Assembly: GCA_019419625.1 (NCBI GenBank)
Contig: DXZO01000007.1
Coordinates: forward strand, 1 to 15,206
Direction of reading: 5' to 3'
Length of the DNA: 15,206 nucleotides
From: Collinsella sp.
Lineage (GTDB): Bacteria; Actinomycetota; Coriobacteriia; Coriobacteriales; Coriobacteriaceae
The translations under genes and the position numbers were made by a program. A model generated the notes under the pieces. The model saw nothing but the letters and a program-made list of their open reading frames with translations, did no database searches and was not told the DNA's origin. This document shows, one piece after another, positions 6,471-12,737 of this stretch. Numbering within the stretch: position 1 is the stretch's first letter; every line of letters begins with the position of its first letter.

Positions 6471-7331
6471 TTACAAGTCGAGCCTGCCCTGGGGGTCGGT
6501 GAATCCGTCTGTACCCTCCTTGAGCTTTTTCTCGTCTGCTTTCACGCGACGTTCGAGCTTTTTTGTATCCTCGGCGGGCGGTAGGTTCTCGGGGACAATT
6601 CCGCGGTCGATGAGGCTGCCACGTACGCTTGTGTTGTTCTCGACGTGCTCTTGTTTGATCTGGTCCAGACCGTACAGGTCGTGTTCCTCGGCGTTGAAGG
6701 CCGTCATCGAGTTCGTAAGGTCCTTTGCTTTGATGAGGACATCGGCTAACCTGTCCGCCAATGCCGCGCTCTTGGGTATGCCGAGCTGCTGCTTCATTTC
6801 CGCCGTGCTTCTGCCGCCGAATAACGCTTCATCGCCCTTCGACTTGATGATCGCGAATCCTTTGGAGTCCACGCCGCGTTTGAACGCAATACCCGAGAGC
6901 TGTTTCTCTGAATCGGATAGTGAGTGGCGCGCCTGCAAGCGCTGAATCTCTGCGAAGCGCTGCTCTATGAGCTCTTGGCGGCGCGTCTGCACGGCAAAGT
7001 ATGCCTGGGCGAGCGCGATCTCTGGCTTGTTTGAATCTCCGTTCTGGGCGATTAAATAGCATGCATAGCGCGTAAGTTTGTAGTCTTTAACCGCGCGAGC
7101 GGCGACACCGGCAGTTACCATTTTCGTGGTGTCACGAAAATGGGAATCAACTGGAGTTTTGTTTGTTTCGCACGAGACCTTTGCCCTCTTAACAACTTCG
7201 GCGAAGTTCTCCCATCGAGTGTATCCCATGGGTTCCATTAAATCGCGTGCGAGCCAATACTCAACGCCGTCTTCCACATTGGCGTAGCTATCAAGTTTGA
7301 CACGCCACTTCTCGATATCTCTACTGTCCAT
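6471..7331 (-). CDS. dinD: DinD-like protein (BRO-N-type N-terminus)
   Basis: This 286-residue protein resembles E. coli DinD (DNA-damage-inducible protein D) along most of its length. DinD belongs to the SOS response there and has been reported to act on RecA filaments. The N-terminal half carries the BRO-N-like core: VEYWLARDLMEPMGYTRWEN (23-42) and KDYKLTRYACYLIAQNGD (82-99), followed by KPEIALAQAYFAVQTRRQEL (102-121). The middle contains an EALFGG block (168-173). The C-terminal part has RGIVPENLPPAED (243-255) and a Lys/Glu-rich tail. A strong AGGAGGAG precedes the ATG. It is a single gene directly behind a tRNA cluster on the opposite strand. Its base composition looks less GC-rich than its neighbours by eye, with more A- and T-ending codons, which suggests horizontal gain. 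I saw no GAAC-type SOS box upstream, so SOS control here is unproven. Confidence 0.88.
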   Translation of the reverse strand: MDSRDIEKWRVKLDSYANVEDGVEYWLARDLMEPMGYTRWENFAEVVKRAKVSCETNKTPVDSHFRDTTKMVTAGVAARAVKDYKLTRYACYLIAQNGDSNKPEIALAQAYFAVQTRRQELIEQRFAEIQRLQARHSLSDSEKQLSGIAFKRGVDSKGFAIIKSKGDEALFGGRSTAEMKQQLGIPKSAALADRLADVLIKAKDLTNSMTAFNAEEHDLYGLDQIKQEHVENNTSVRGSLIDRGIVPENLPPAEDTKKLERRVKADEKKLKEGTDGFTDPQGRLDL

Positions 7332-7378
7332 ATCTCCTCCTCGCTGGTCTATTGTCTATGCGGGCTTTGCCCGCTCTG

Positions 7379-7389
7379 TATTCAGAATA
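7379..7389. promoter_or_regulatory. Short palindrome upstream of dinD
   Basis: TATTCAGAATA is a perfect palindrome about a central A, 48 bases upstream of the dinD start. It overlaps a weak minus-strand -10-like TATTCT. It could be an operator, but it does not match a LexA box I know. A small GCGGGC/GCCCGC hairpin (7360-7374) lies between it and the start codon. Confidence 0.25.
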
Positions 7390-7414
7390 AGGATACGCTG
7401 CCGTGCGGACACGA

Positions 7415-7450
7415 ATGGGCCCCGTGTCATTTCGAGGTCACGGGGCCCAT
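7415..7450. terminator. GC-rich hairpin after the FAD enzyme gene
   Basis: ATGGGCCCCGTG (7415-7426) pairs perfectly with CACGGGGCCCAT (7439-7450), 12 bp with a 12-base loop. It lies 42 bases after the minus-strand stop of the FAD enzyme. No T-run follows on either strand, so it is at best an atypical terminator, or an RNA-stabilising hairpin. No gene lies in 7332-7492. Confidence 0.5.
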
Positions 7451-7492
7451 AGATATCGATTAGTTGTGCTCTGCTCTAGATAGATGTCCAGT

Positions 7493-9019
7493 TTAATTCG
7501 ATCGATAGTGCGAACCCAGGCTTTCGGTCCGCTTGCGCATGGCTTTGACCATCTCCGTTGCCAGCTGATTCTGCGATTGCAGGCGGGCGAGGGCTGCGAT
7601 CTCGCTGTCATTGGCATGCGGCTTGCTCAGCGCCGTTGCCTCGTCTTTCAGGCTTTCAAGCTGTTGCAGGGCCTTGGATAGACCTGCTTCGGTCCTGTTG
7701 ATCATGCAATAGGTGCTCATCGTGTGCTTAAGGCTGTGTGTCAGGCGTTCGGCATCTGTTGTGGCAATGCCATACTGAGGGAGGGCGATATCCATCGGAG
7801 CGGCCGCCTCGGGAGCGTCCAGCGCTGCTCGAGCTGCCGATGCGCCCGCGATGCGCCCGAATACGATGCCATTGGCACTCGACAAGCCGCCGATGCGGTC
7901 GGCGCCGTGCATGCCGCCTGTCGCCTCGCCGCAAGCGTAGAGGCCCTCAACGCCCGTTTGCGCGGTCTTATCGATCTTGATGCCGCCGTTAGCGGCGTGG
8001 GCATACATCGCAACGCGCATCTCGTCGGTCGGCGCGATGCCGTGCTCGTCTTGTAGCCAGGTGGCAAAGGTCTGCACAAACTCGGGGACGTCCTCGCGGG
8101 GGAAGTCGTAGTGGAGCGCCAGGCCTTCGGCTCCCGCTTGGTCGATGGCTAGGTCGATAGCGCGAGAATCCAGACGCGAAGTGAAGGGACCATATCCGGA
8201 GCGTTGCTCGAGCAGATCGTCGAGCTTATCGTCGGCGATATCGACCGGCTGGTCGAACTTGACGTAGCGCCAGGTCTTCTCGTTAAAAACAAGGTTTCGC
8301 TTGGGCTCTATAAAGCCGGGCATCATCTGCATGAACTCTATATTAGTAAGGGACGCACCGTGCGCCAGCGCGATAGCCTGTGATGAGCTGAGCACGTCGG
8401 CGGAAGTGAGGCTGCGCTCGAACAGGCCACCCGTGCCGCCCGCAGCGATGATAGTGGCCTTGACTGCCATAGGCACGAGACGCTCGTTTGTCCGGTCGTA
8501 GAGCGTGGCGCCGACAATCTTTCCGTCCGTATCTTCAACAAGGTCGATAAGCTCATGGCGGGGGAGCAGGCGAATGCCGAGCGACTCGATCCGGGTCGTC
8601 AGAGCGTCCTCAAGGGGCTTACGGGTGAGGCCGCGCCACATGCGCGTCTTGTGGTCAAAACAGGGGATAAATTGCTTTTGCTGGGCGCTCTCAGCGCTTT
8701 GCGGACGCTGGAGCTCAACGCCTAGGTCTTGCTCGAGCCATTCAATTGCTTGGGGAATGCTGTGGACAAACGTCTGGACAAGCTCGGGGTCGGCGACGCC
8801 GCCACCAACGGTCTGGATGGTATCGATGAGGTCTTGTTCGTCGTCTTCGTTAACGGGTCCGATAAGCCCCAGGCCCCAGGTTCCGGGGAAGAAGCTCGAT
8901 CCACTCATAGTCTTTCCGGCGCTTGCCACAGTGACGGTTGCACCCGTGCGTGCCGCTTCGATGGCGGCGCAAAGGCCCGCAATGCCAGATCCAATTACCA
9001 GTACGTCAGTCGATTCCAT
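7493..9019 (-). CDS. FAD-dependent oxidoreductase, fumarate reductase/L-aspartate oxidase flavoprotein family
   Basis: This 508-residue flavoprotein has an N-terminal dinucleotide-binding motif DVLVIGSGIAGLCAAIEAAR (residues 5-24). A second FAD contact is IIAAGGTGGLF, and the C-terminal FAD block is GVEGLYACGEATGGMHGADR (356-375). Between them is a capping domain like that of FrdA/NadB. The catalytic Arg block is kept (SRLDSRAI, R286 probable), as is one substrate His (H341 in HAANGG). The other substrate His is changed: the family motif EFxQxHP reads EFMQMMP, with Met at 233. No signal peptide, haem site or Fe-S partner gene is visible, so it is probably a stand-alone cytoplasmic enzyme. The start at 9019 is supported by AAAGGA five bases upstream; the frame extends further back but without a good start site. 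No NAD-synthesis gene is nearby, so NadB should not be assigned. The substrate is unknown. Confidence 0.85.
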   Translation of the reverse strand: MESTDVLVIGSGIAGLCAAIEAARTGATVTVASAGKTMSGSSFFPGTWGLGLIGPVNEDDEQDLIDTIQTVGGGVADPELVQTFVHSIPQAIEWLEQDLGVELQRPQSAESAQQKQFIPCFDHKTRMWRGLTRKPLEDALTTRIESLGIRLLPRHELIDLVEDTDGKIVGATLYDRTNERLVPMAVKATIIAAGGTGGLFERSLTSADVLSSSQAIALAHGASLTNIEFMQMMPGFIEPKRNLVFNEKTWRYVKFDQPVDIADDKLDDLLEQRSGYGPFTSRLDSRAIDLAIDQAGAEGLALHYDFPREDVPEFVQTFATWLQDEHGIAPTDEMRVAMYAHAANGGIKIDKTAQTGVEGLYACGEATGGMHGADRIGGLSSANGIVFGRIAGASAARAALDAPEAAAPMDIALPQYGIATTDAERLTHSLKHTMSTYCMINRTEAGLSKALQQLESLKDEATALSKPHANDSEIAALARLQSQNQLATEMVKAMRKRTESLGSHYRSN

Positions 9020-9024
9020 CGGAT

Positions 9025-9030
9025 TCCTTT
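9025..9030 (-). promoter_or_regulatory. Ribosome-binding site deciding the FAD enzyme start
   Basis: AAAGGA on the minus strand is five bases upstream of ATG 9019, just before the dinucleotide-binding fold. The 256 bases between this gene and the GGGtGRT gene hold this site, no clear promoter and the terminator at 9204-9241. Confidence 0.7.
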
Positions 9031-9203
9031 CTCGTCCGGCGCATTGTCGCACGGGTGATCGGCAATGGGGCCGCAAAGACTCGGCAAATCGGTAAAGGGC
9101 ACATATGGCAGGTGGGCGTCATGGACGCTCTGGCGCTCCGTCTCATCACATCTCGTATTTCGCCCCAACTGATATATCGGCATTAGCTACCCTGCGACAG
9201 CGC

Positions 9204-9241
9204 AAACAAAAAGAGCCGCTACCCGGGTGGGTAGCGGCTCT
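9204..9241 (-). terminator. Terminator of the scaffold/GGGtGRT operon
   Basis: A perfect 13-bp stem AGAGCCGCTACCC/GGGTAGCGGCTCT (9212-9224 with 9229-9241) has a four-base loop. On the minus strand it runs into TTTTGTTT. It begins 34 bases after the GGGtGRT stop codon. Confidence 0.9.
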
Positions 9242-9275
9242 AAAGCTCACCTATATGAGCATCGCGCGGAGGCGA

Positions 9276-10280
9276 TTAGGCCTTGAGGGCCTCCTCGACG
9301 GCGACAGCGCAGGCGACGGTGGCACCGACCATGGGGTTGTTGCCCATGCCGATGAGACCCATCATGTCGACGTGCGCAGGCACGGAGGAAGAACCGGCGA
9401 ACTGGGCGTCGGAGTGCATACGGCCCATGGTGTCGGTCATGCCGTAAGAGGCAGGGCCGGCGCCCATGTTGTCCGGGTGCAGGGTACGGCCAGTGCCGCC
9501 ACCAGAAGCGACGGAGAAGTACTTCTTGCCAGCCTCGAGGCGCTCCTTCTTGTAGGTGCCAGCGACGGGGTGCTGGAAGCGCGTGGGGTTGGTGGAGTTA
9601 CCGGTGATCGAGATGTCGACGTTCTCGTGCCACATGATGGCAACGCCCTCGCGGACGTCGTCGGAGCCGTAGCAGTTAACGGCAGCGCGGGGACCATCGG
9701 AGTAGGGGATGGTCTCGACGACCTTGAGCTCGCCCGTGTAGTAGTCGAACTGGGTCTTCACATAGGTGAAGCCGTTGATGCGGGCGATGATCTGAGCAGC
9801 GTCCTTGCCCAGACCGTTGAGGATAACGCGCAGCGGCTTCTTGCGAGCCTTGTTGGCGTTCAGAGCCAGGCCGATAGCGCCCTCAGCGGCAGCGAAAGAC
9901 TCGTGGCCAGCCAGGAAGGCGAAGCACTCGGTGTCGTCGGAGAGCAGCATAGCGCCCAGGTTGCCGTGGCCCAGACCGACCTTGCGGTCCTCGGCGACGG
10001 AGCCAGGAACGGTGAAGGCCTGGATGCCCTCGCCGATGATGGCGGCAGCCTCAGAAGCGGTCTTAGCCTCGCGCTTGACAGCGAGAGCGCAGCCGAGGGT
10101 GTAGGCCCACTCAGCGTTCTGGAAGGCGATGGACTGGGTGTTGTTGACGATCTCACGCGGGTTGAAGCCCTTGTCGGTGCAGATCTGCAGAGCTTCCTCG
10201 AGGGAGGCGATGCCGTTGTCGGCGAGGCACTTGTTGATCTTGTCAGCGCGGCGCTCGTAACCTTCGAACGTAACAGTCAT
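9276..10280 (-). CDS. GGGtGRT protein (conserved, function unknown)
   Basis: This 334-residue protein carries the signature that names its family, GGGTGRT (residues 260-266), within SVASGGGTGRTLHPDNMGAG. Other striking blocks are GLGHGNLGAMLLSDDTECFA (102-121), NPTRFQHPVAGTYKKERLEAG (231-251, in part) and MTDTMGRMHSDAQFAG (281-296). Several His (105, 126, 218, 237, 268, 289, 303) and Cys (18, 34, 64, 119, 203, 324) could bind a metal or cofactor, and the glycine-rich loop could hold a phosphate; these roles are inference. No membrane segment or signal peptide is seen. It is the second gene of an operon with the NifU-like scaffold gene, 18 bases apart, with AAAGGGAGGG upstream of its ATG. Codon choice is strongly biased, suggesting high expression. 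The family is known only by name, so no reaction can be given. Confidence 0.92.
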   Translation of the reverse strand: MTVTFEGYERRADKINKCLADNGIASLEEALQICTDKGFNPREIVNNTQSIAFQNAEWAYTLGCALAVKREAKTASEAAAIIGEGIQAFTVPGSVAEDRKVGLGHGNLGAMLLSDDTECFAFLAGHESFAAAEGAIGLALNANKARKKPLRVILNGLGKDAAQIIARINGFTYVKTQFDYYTGELKVVETIPYSDGPRAAVNCYGSDDVREGVAIMWHENVDISITGNSTNPTRFQHPVAGTYKKERLEAGKKYFSVASGGGTGRTLHPDNMGAGPASYGMTDTMGRMHSDAQFAGSSSVPAHVDMMGLIGMGNNPMVGATVACAVAVEEALKA

Positions 10281-10298
10281 AGTTATTTCCCTCCCTTT

Positions 10299-11033
10299 CT
10301 ACTCGTGAACCGGGAACACGCTGGCGACGGAGTGAGTCTCCTCGTCGGTGCGCGGGTCGATGTACTTGGCAGCGTTCTCCCACTGACCATAGTGGCCCAT
10401 AGCGCCAGCGATGGCCTCCTCGGGGGTCTTGCCGGCCTTGACGGCGTCGGTGAACTTGCCGAGGTTCAGGAACTCGAACGCGATGATCTCGTTCTTGTCG
10501 TTGAGAGCCATGCGGGTGACGTAGCCCTGAGCGAGCTCGAGGTAACGAGCGCCCTTGGCCTTGGTGCCGAACATGGTGCCGACCTGAGAGCGAAGGCCCT
10601 TGCCGAGGTCGTCGAGGGAGGCGCCCACGGGCAGGCCGCCCTCGGAGAACGCGGTCTGGCTGCGGCCGTAAACGATCTGCAGGAAGATCTCGCGCATAGC
10701 AACGTTGATGGCGTCGCAGACGAGGTCGGTGTTGAGGGCCTCGAGGATGGTCTTACCGGGAAGGATCTCGGAAGCCATGGCGGCAGAGTGGGTCATGCCC
10801 GAGCAGCCGATGGTCTCAACGAGGGCCTCCTCGATGATGCCGTCCTTGACGTTCAGCGTGAGCTTGCAGGCGCCCTGCTGAGGTGCGCACCAACCCACAC
10901 CGTGCGTAAGACCGGAGATGTCGGAAATCTCCTTAGCCTGGACCCACTTGCCCTCCTCGGGGATGGGTGCGGGGCCGTGGTATGCACCCTTGGCAACGGG
11001 GCACATGTTCTCCACTTCCTGTGAGTACTGCAT
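10299..11033 (-). CDS. NifU/IscU-like iron-sulfur scaffold-type protein paired with GGGtGRT
   Basis: This 244-residue protein has a NifU-N/IscU-like core: GWCAPQQGACKLTLNVKDG (47-65) and ALVETIGCSGMTHSAAMAS (70-88), followed by LPGKTILEALNTDLVCDAI (91-109). Cysteines at 49, 56, 77 and 106 could carry a cluster. C77 matches the second IscU cysteine, but the first-cysteine loop CGD of IscU/SufU is not present, so it is a divergent member. The last 130 residues have no counterpart in IscU: a GLPVGASLDDLG block and an ending with AGKTPEEAIAGAMGHYGQ. The start at 11033 is fixed by GAGGAG just upstream; the frame extends 28 codons further back without a better start. It leads an operon with the GGGtGRT gene. 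Partnership with it is inferred from the tight spacing and from the same pair being known in other anaerobes. Confidence 0.85.
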   Translation of the reverse strand: MQYSQEVENMCPVAKGAYHGPAPIPEEGKWVQAKEISDISGLTHGVGWCAPQQGACKLTLNVKDGIIEEALVETIGCSGMTHSAAMASEILPGKTILEALNTDLVCDAINVAMREIFLQIVYGRSQTAFSEGGLPVGASLDDLGKGLRSQVGTMFGTKAKGARYLELAQGYVTRMALNDKNEIIAFEFLNLGKFTDAVKAGKTPEEAIAGAMGHYGQWENAAKYIDPRTDEETHSVASVFPVHE

Positions 11034-11037
11034 GCCT

Positions 11038-11043
11038 CTCCTC
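11038..11043 (-). promoter_or_regulatory. Ribosome-binding site deciding the scaffold protein start
   Basis: GAGGAG, within AGAGAGGAGAGG on the minus strand, lies four bases before ATG 11033. Confidence 0.7.
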
Positions 11044-11126
11044 TCTATCGTGTTGGCGTCCCGTCTGGGGGTCGTGGCTGGCGATTGCCGGGCGACCCTT
11101 CGAAAGGGACATGACATGCAGCCCCT

Positions 11127-11132
11127 ATAATA
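11127..11132 (-). promoter_or_regulatory. Possible -10 element of the scaffold/GGGtGRT operon
   Basis: TATTAT on the minus strand would give a leader of roughly 85 bases. No good -35 hexamer is seen. A GAATATTC palindrome (11147-11154) occupies the -35 region and could be an operator replacing it. Confidence 0.35.
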
Positions 11133-11186
11133 CCGCGAAATGCACGGAATATTCGGCGAACGGCTCAGTTTTCGTAGCGAGAAGTC

Positions 11187-11240
11187 CGGAAGTTTTAATT
11201 GAAACGGTTTAACTATATGTTCTGTGGTCGCGAACTTCCG
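11187..11240. repeat. Inverted repeat and operator-like palindrome in the 403-base gene-free stretch
   Basis: The stretch 11034-11436 has no supported gene. It holds the candidate minus-strand promoter and, here, CGGAAGTT (11187-11194) repeated in inverse as AACTTCCG (11233-11240). Between them is an imperfect palindrome ATTGAAAC-G-GTTTAACT (11198-11214, six of eight positions paired) in an AT-rich patch. The palindrome resembles a repressor operator in general style. Neither site has a known owner. A GCACG/CGTGC repeat (11381-11397) lies closer to the transposase gene. Confidence 0.3.
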
Positions 11241-11425
11241 TAGAGGGGGTTCGTCTTGGGCAAGCTTTTGGTCAGCTCTTGTATGCGTTGCGGGGTCTGA
11301 CCTGTTGCAACGGTGCCGTTCGCCGCCCGTTTACTGCCTTTGGCCGCGCGAGTGTATTGTTTTGCGTGAATGTTTTGATGGCACGCTTCAATCGTGCTGT
11401 ATTGGATGGCAATCAGATCCCGGCG

Positions 11426-11432
11426 AAGGGAG
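11426..11432 (+). promoter_or_regulatory. Ribosome-binding site deciding the transposase start
   Basis: AAGGGAG sits four bases before ATG 11437. The frame is open further upstream to 11224, but that part reads as non-conserved sequence without a start site. Confidence 0.7.
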
Positions 11433-11436
11433 CGCC

Positions 11437-12237
11437 ATGCAGCGCGTTTGGAGAACGGTTACCGGCTTTTACCATGTCTGTGCCCGCGGTACGGGCAAGC
11501 AGCTCATCTTTGAGGGCGATGAAGACCGGTGGGAGTTTTTGGAGCTGATGCGCGAGTGCTGCCGCGAGGCGGGCGTGACGGTTGTCGCCTGGTGCCTTAT
11601 GGGCAATCACGTGCATCTGGTGCTTGCAGATTACGAGGACGCGATGAGCGCGGCGATGCACCGGCTGCTTTTGACGTACGCGCGGCGGTTCAATAAACGC
11701 ACGGGGCGCACAGGTCATCTGTTCCAGAACCGTTTTGACCGGCGCTCGCTCGATACCGACCGTTATCTAATGGCCGCCATTCGCTATGTTCACGCTAATC
11801 CGCAGGAGGCGGGTATCGCCCTGATCGAGCGTTATCCCTGGAGCAGCTTTGCCGAGTATCTTCGAGCGTATGACAACGATATGACGAGGGGATTTTCGGA
11901 CCCTTCTTGTGTTCTCGAGCTCTTTGAGTCTGCCAAGGGGTTTCTGGATTATTCTCTGTCGATGCCCGATGGTTCCGATCCGGTGATTCACGATATGGAT
12001 GAGACGGAGTGGGAGCGGCGTGCGTTTGCCGACAAGATGGCGAAGCGCCTGGGTGTGCCGCTCAACGAACTCAAGACCGTAGCACCCTCGCGGCGAGACG
12101 GAATCGTTTTCGCCCTGCACGATGGCGGCTACACGGTGCGCGAGATCGAACGGTATACGGGAATCAGCAAGAGTACCGTCTCTCGTATCGTGCGCGCTTA
12201 TGCGCGGGTGAATGCTCAGGCTGAGGGCTCGGAATAG
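11437..12237 (+). CDS. REP-associated-type Y1 (HUH) transposase with C-terminal helix-turn-helix
   Basis: This 266-residue protein has the single-strand DNA transposase domain of the IS200/RAYT group in residues 1-145. It opens with YHVCARG (12-18). The metal-binding HUH motif is AWCLMGNHVHLVL (51-63; H58, H60), followed by GHLFQNRF (93-100). The candidate nucleophile tyrosine is Y117 in IRYVHANPQEAGI, with YPWSSFAEYL after it. These enzymes cut and join single-stranded DNA and normally act on REP palindromes. The C-terminal region (about 190-256) adds a helix-turn-helix (GYTVREIERYTGISKSTVSR), a fusion often seen in actinobacterial members. No flanking repeats, target duplications or second IS200/IS605 gene are seen, so it looks like a resident single-copy gene rather than an active insertion sequence. 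It converges on the suf operon. The catalytic tyrosine assignment is tentative. Confidence 0.88.
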   Translation: MQRVWRTVTGFYHVCARGTGKQLIFEGDEDRWEFLELMRECCREAGVTVVAWCLMGNHVHLVLADYEDAMSAAMHRLLLTYARRFNKRTGRTGHLFQNRFDRRSLDTDRYLMAAIRYVHANPQEAGIALIERYPWSSFAEYLRAYDNDMTRGFSDPSCVLELFESAKGFLDYSLSMPDGSDPVIHDMDETEWERRAFADKMAKRLGVPLNELKTVAPSRRDGIVFALHDGGYTVREIERYTGISKSTVSRIVRAYARVNAQAEGSE

Positions 12238-12241
12238 AAAA

Positions 12242-12274
12242 TGGCCGAACCACTCTTGTCAAGCGATTCGGCCA
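12242..12274. terminator. Hairpin after the transposase gene
   Basis: TGGCCGAA (12242-12249) pairs perfectly with TTCGGCCA (12267-12274), 8 bp with a 17-base loop, starting 4 bases after the transposase stop. ACAAAATTCTT follows rather than a clean T-run, so it is a weak terminator at best. Confidence 0.45.
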
Positions 12275-12292
12275 ACAAAATTCTTAAGATTT

Positions 12293-12321
12293 GGGACAAA
12301 TACTACTGATTATTTTGTCCC
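12293..12321. terminator. Hairpin overlapping the sufU stop codon
   Basis: GGGACAAA (12293-12300) pairs perfectly with TTTGTCCC (12314-12321) around a 13-base loop that contains the sufU stop codon. On the minus strand AAATCTT follows, so it is a plausible but weak end of the suf operon. With the hairpin at 12242 it separates two convergent genes. Confidence 0.45.
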
Positions 12322-12737
12322 GTGAGCATGCCGTCGAGGGTGCGCCAGGCGAGCTCGGCGCATTTGACGCGGGCGGGCATGTGCGAGATGTCCTGGAGCT
12401 GGGCGGCTTCGTCCAGGTCTTCCAGGTCTTCCTCGGAGAGGCGCTCGCCACGGATCATGGCGAGGAAAAGCCCTGCCAGACGACGAGCCTCTTCGACCGT
12501 CTCGCCGGTGATGAGGTCGGCCATGATATCGGCGCTGGCCTGGCTGATGGCACAACCGTGACCGGTAAAGGAGGCCTCCTCGATCACGTTGTTCTCGACA
12601 CGCAGCTGCAAGGTGAGTTCGTCGCCGCAGCTGGGGTTGATACCGTCGTGCTCGTGCGTGGGGGCATCCATCTCGTACTTGTAGTCGGGGTGCGAGTTGT
12701 GCTCCATAAACGTGGTGGAGGTGTACAGATTACCCAT
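12303..12737 (-). CDS. sufU: SufU, Fe-S assembly sulfur acceptor/scaffold
   Basis: This 144-residue SufU receives sulfur from the SufS cysteine desulfurase in SUF-type cluster assembly. The zinc/sulfur residues of the family are present: C37 and D39 (SCGDE), C62 (GHGCAISQAS) and C126 (RVKCAELAW). The insertion between the second and third cysteines that separates SufU from IscU is also there (FLAMIRGERLSEEDLEDLDE). The start at 12737 overlaps the end of sufS by eight bases (ATGGGTAA), with GGAG about eight bases upstream inside sufS, so the two are translationally coupled. It is the last gene of the suf operon. A longer frame upstream is just the shadow of sufS. Confidence 0.95.
   Translation of the reverse strand: MGNLYTSTTFMEHNSHPDYKYEMDAPTHEHDGINPSCGDELTLQLRVENNVIEEASFTGHGCAISQASADIMADLITGETVEEARRLAGLFLAMIRGERLSEEDLEDLDEAAQLQDISHMPARVKCAELAWRTLDGMLTGQNNQ

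Noticed and set aside
7332..7414. A LexA/SOS box upstream of dinD
   Set aside because: I looked for a GAAC-N4-GTTC-type site and for the E. coli CTG-N10-CAG pattern at the promoter and found no convincing match. Only the short TATTCAGAATA palindrome is there.
9105..11024. A 639-codon open frame on the + strand opposite the scaffold and GGGtGRT genes
   Set aside because: It lies antisense to two well-supported genes, crosses both of them and the gap between them, and is a low-complexity Val/Gly/Leu/Asp-rich product. Strong codon bias on the real strand produces such frames in GC-rich DNA.
11224..11436. An N-terminal extension of the transposase back to 11224
   Set aside because: The extra 71 residues look like translated intergenic sequence and have no start site. 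A good ribosome-binding site and the family's usual N-terminus both support 11437.
11034..12302. Flanking REP palindromes or terminal inverted repeats of the Y1 transposase
   Set aside because: Hairpins occur on both sides but differ in sequence and do not form a repeated REP unit. No target-site duplication was seen.
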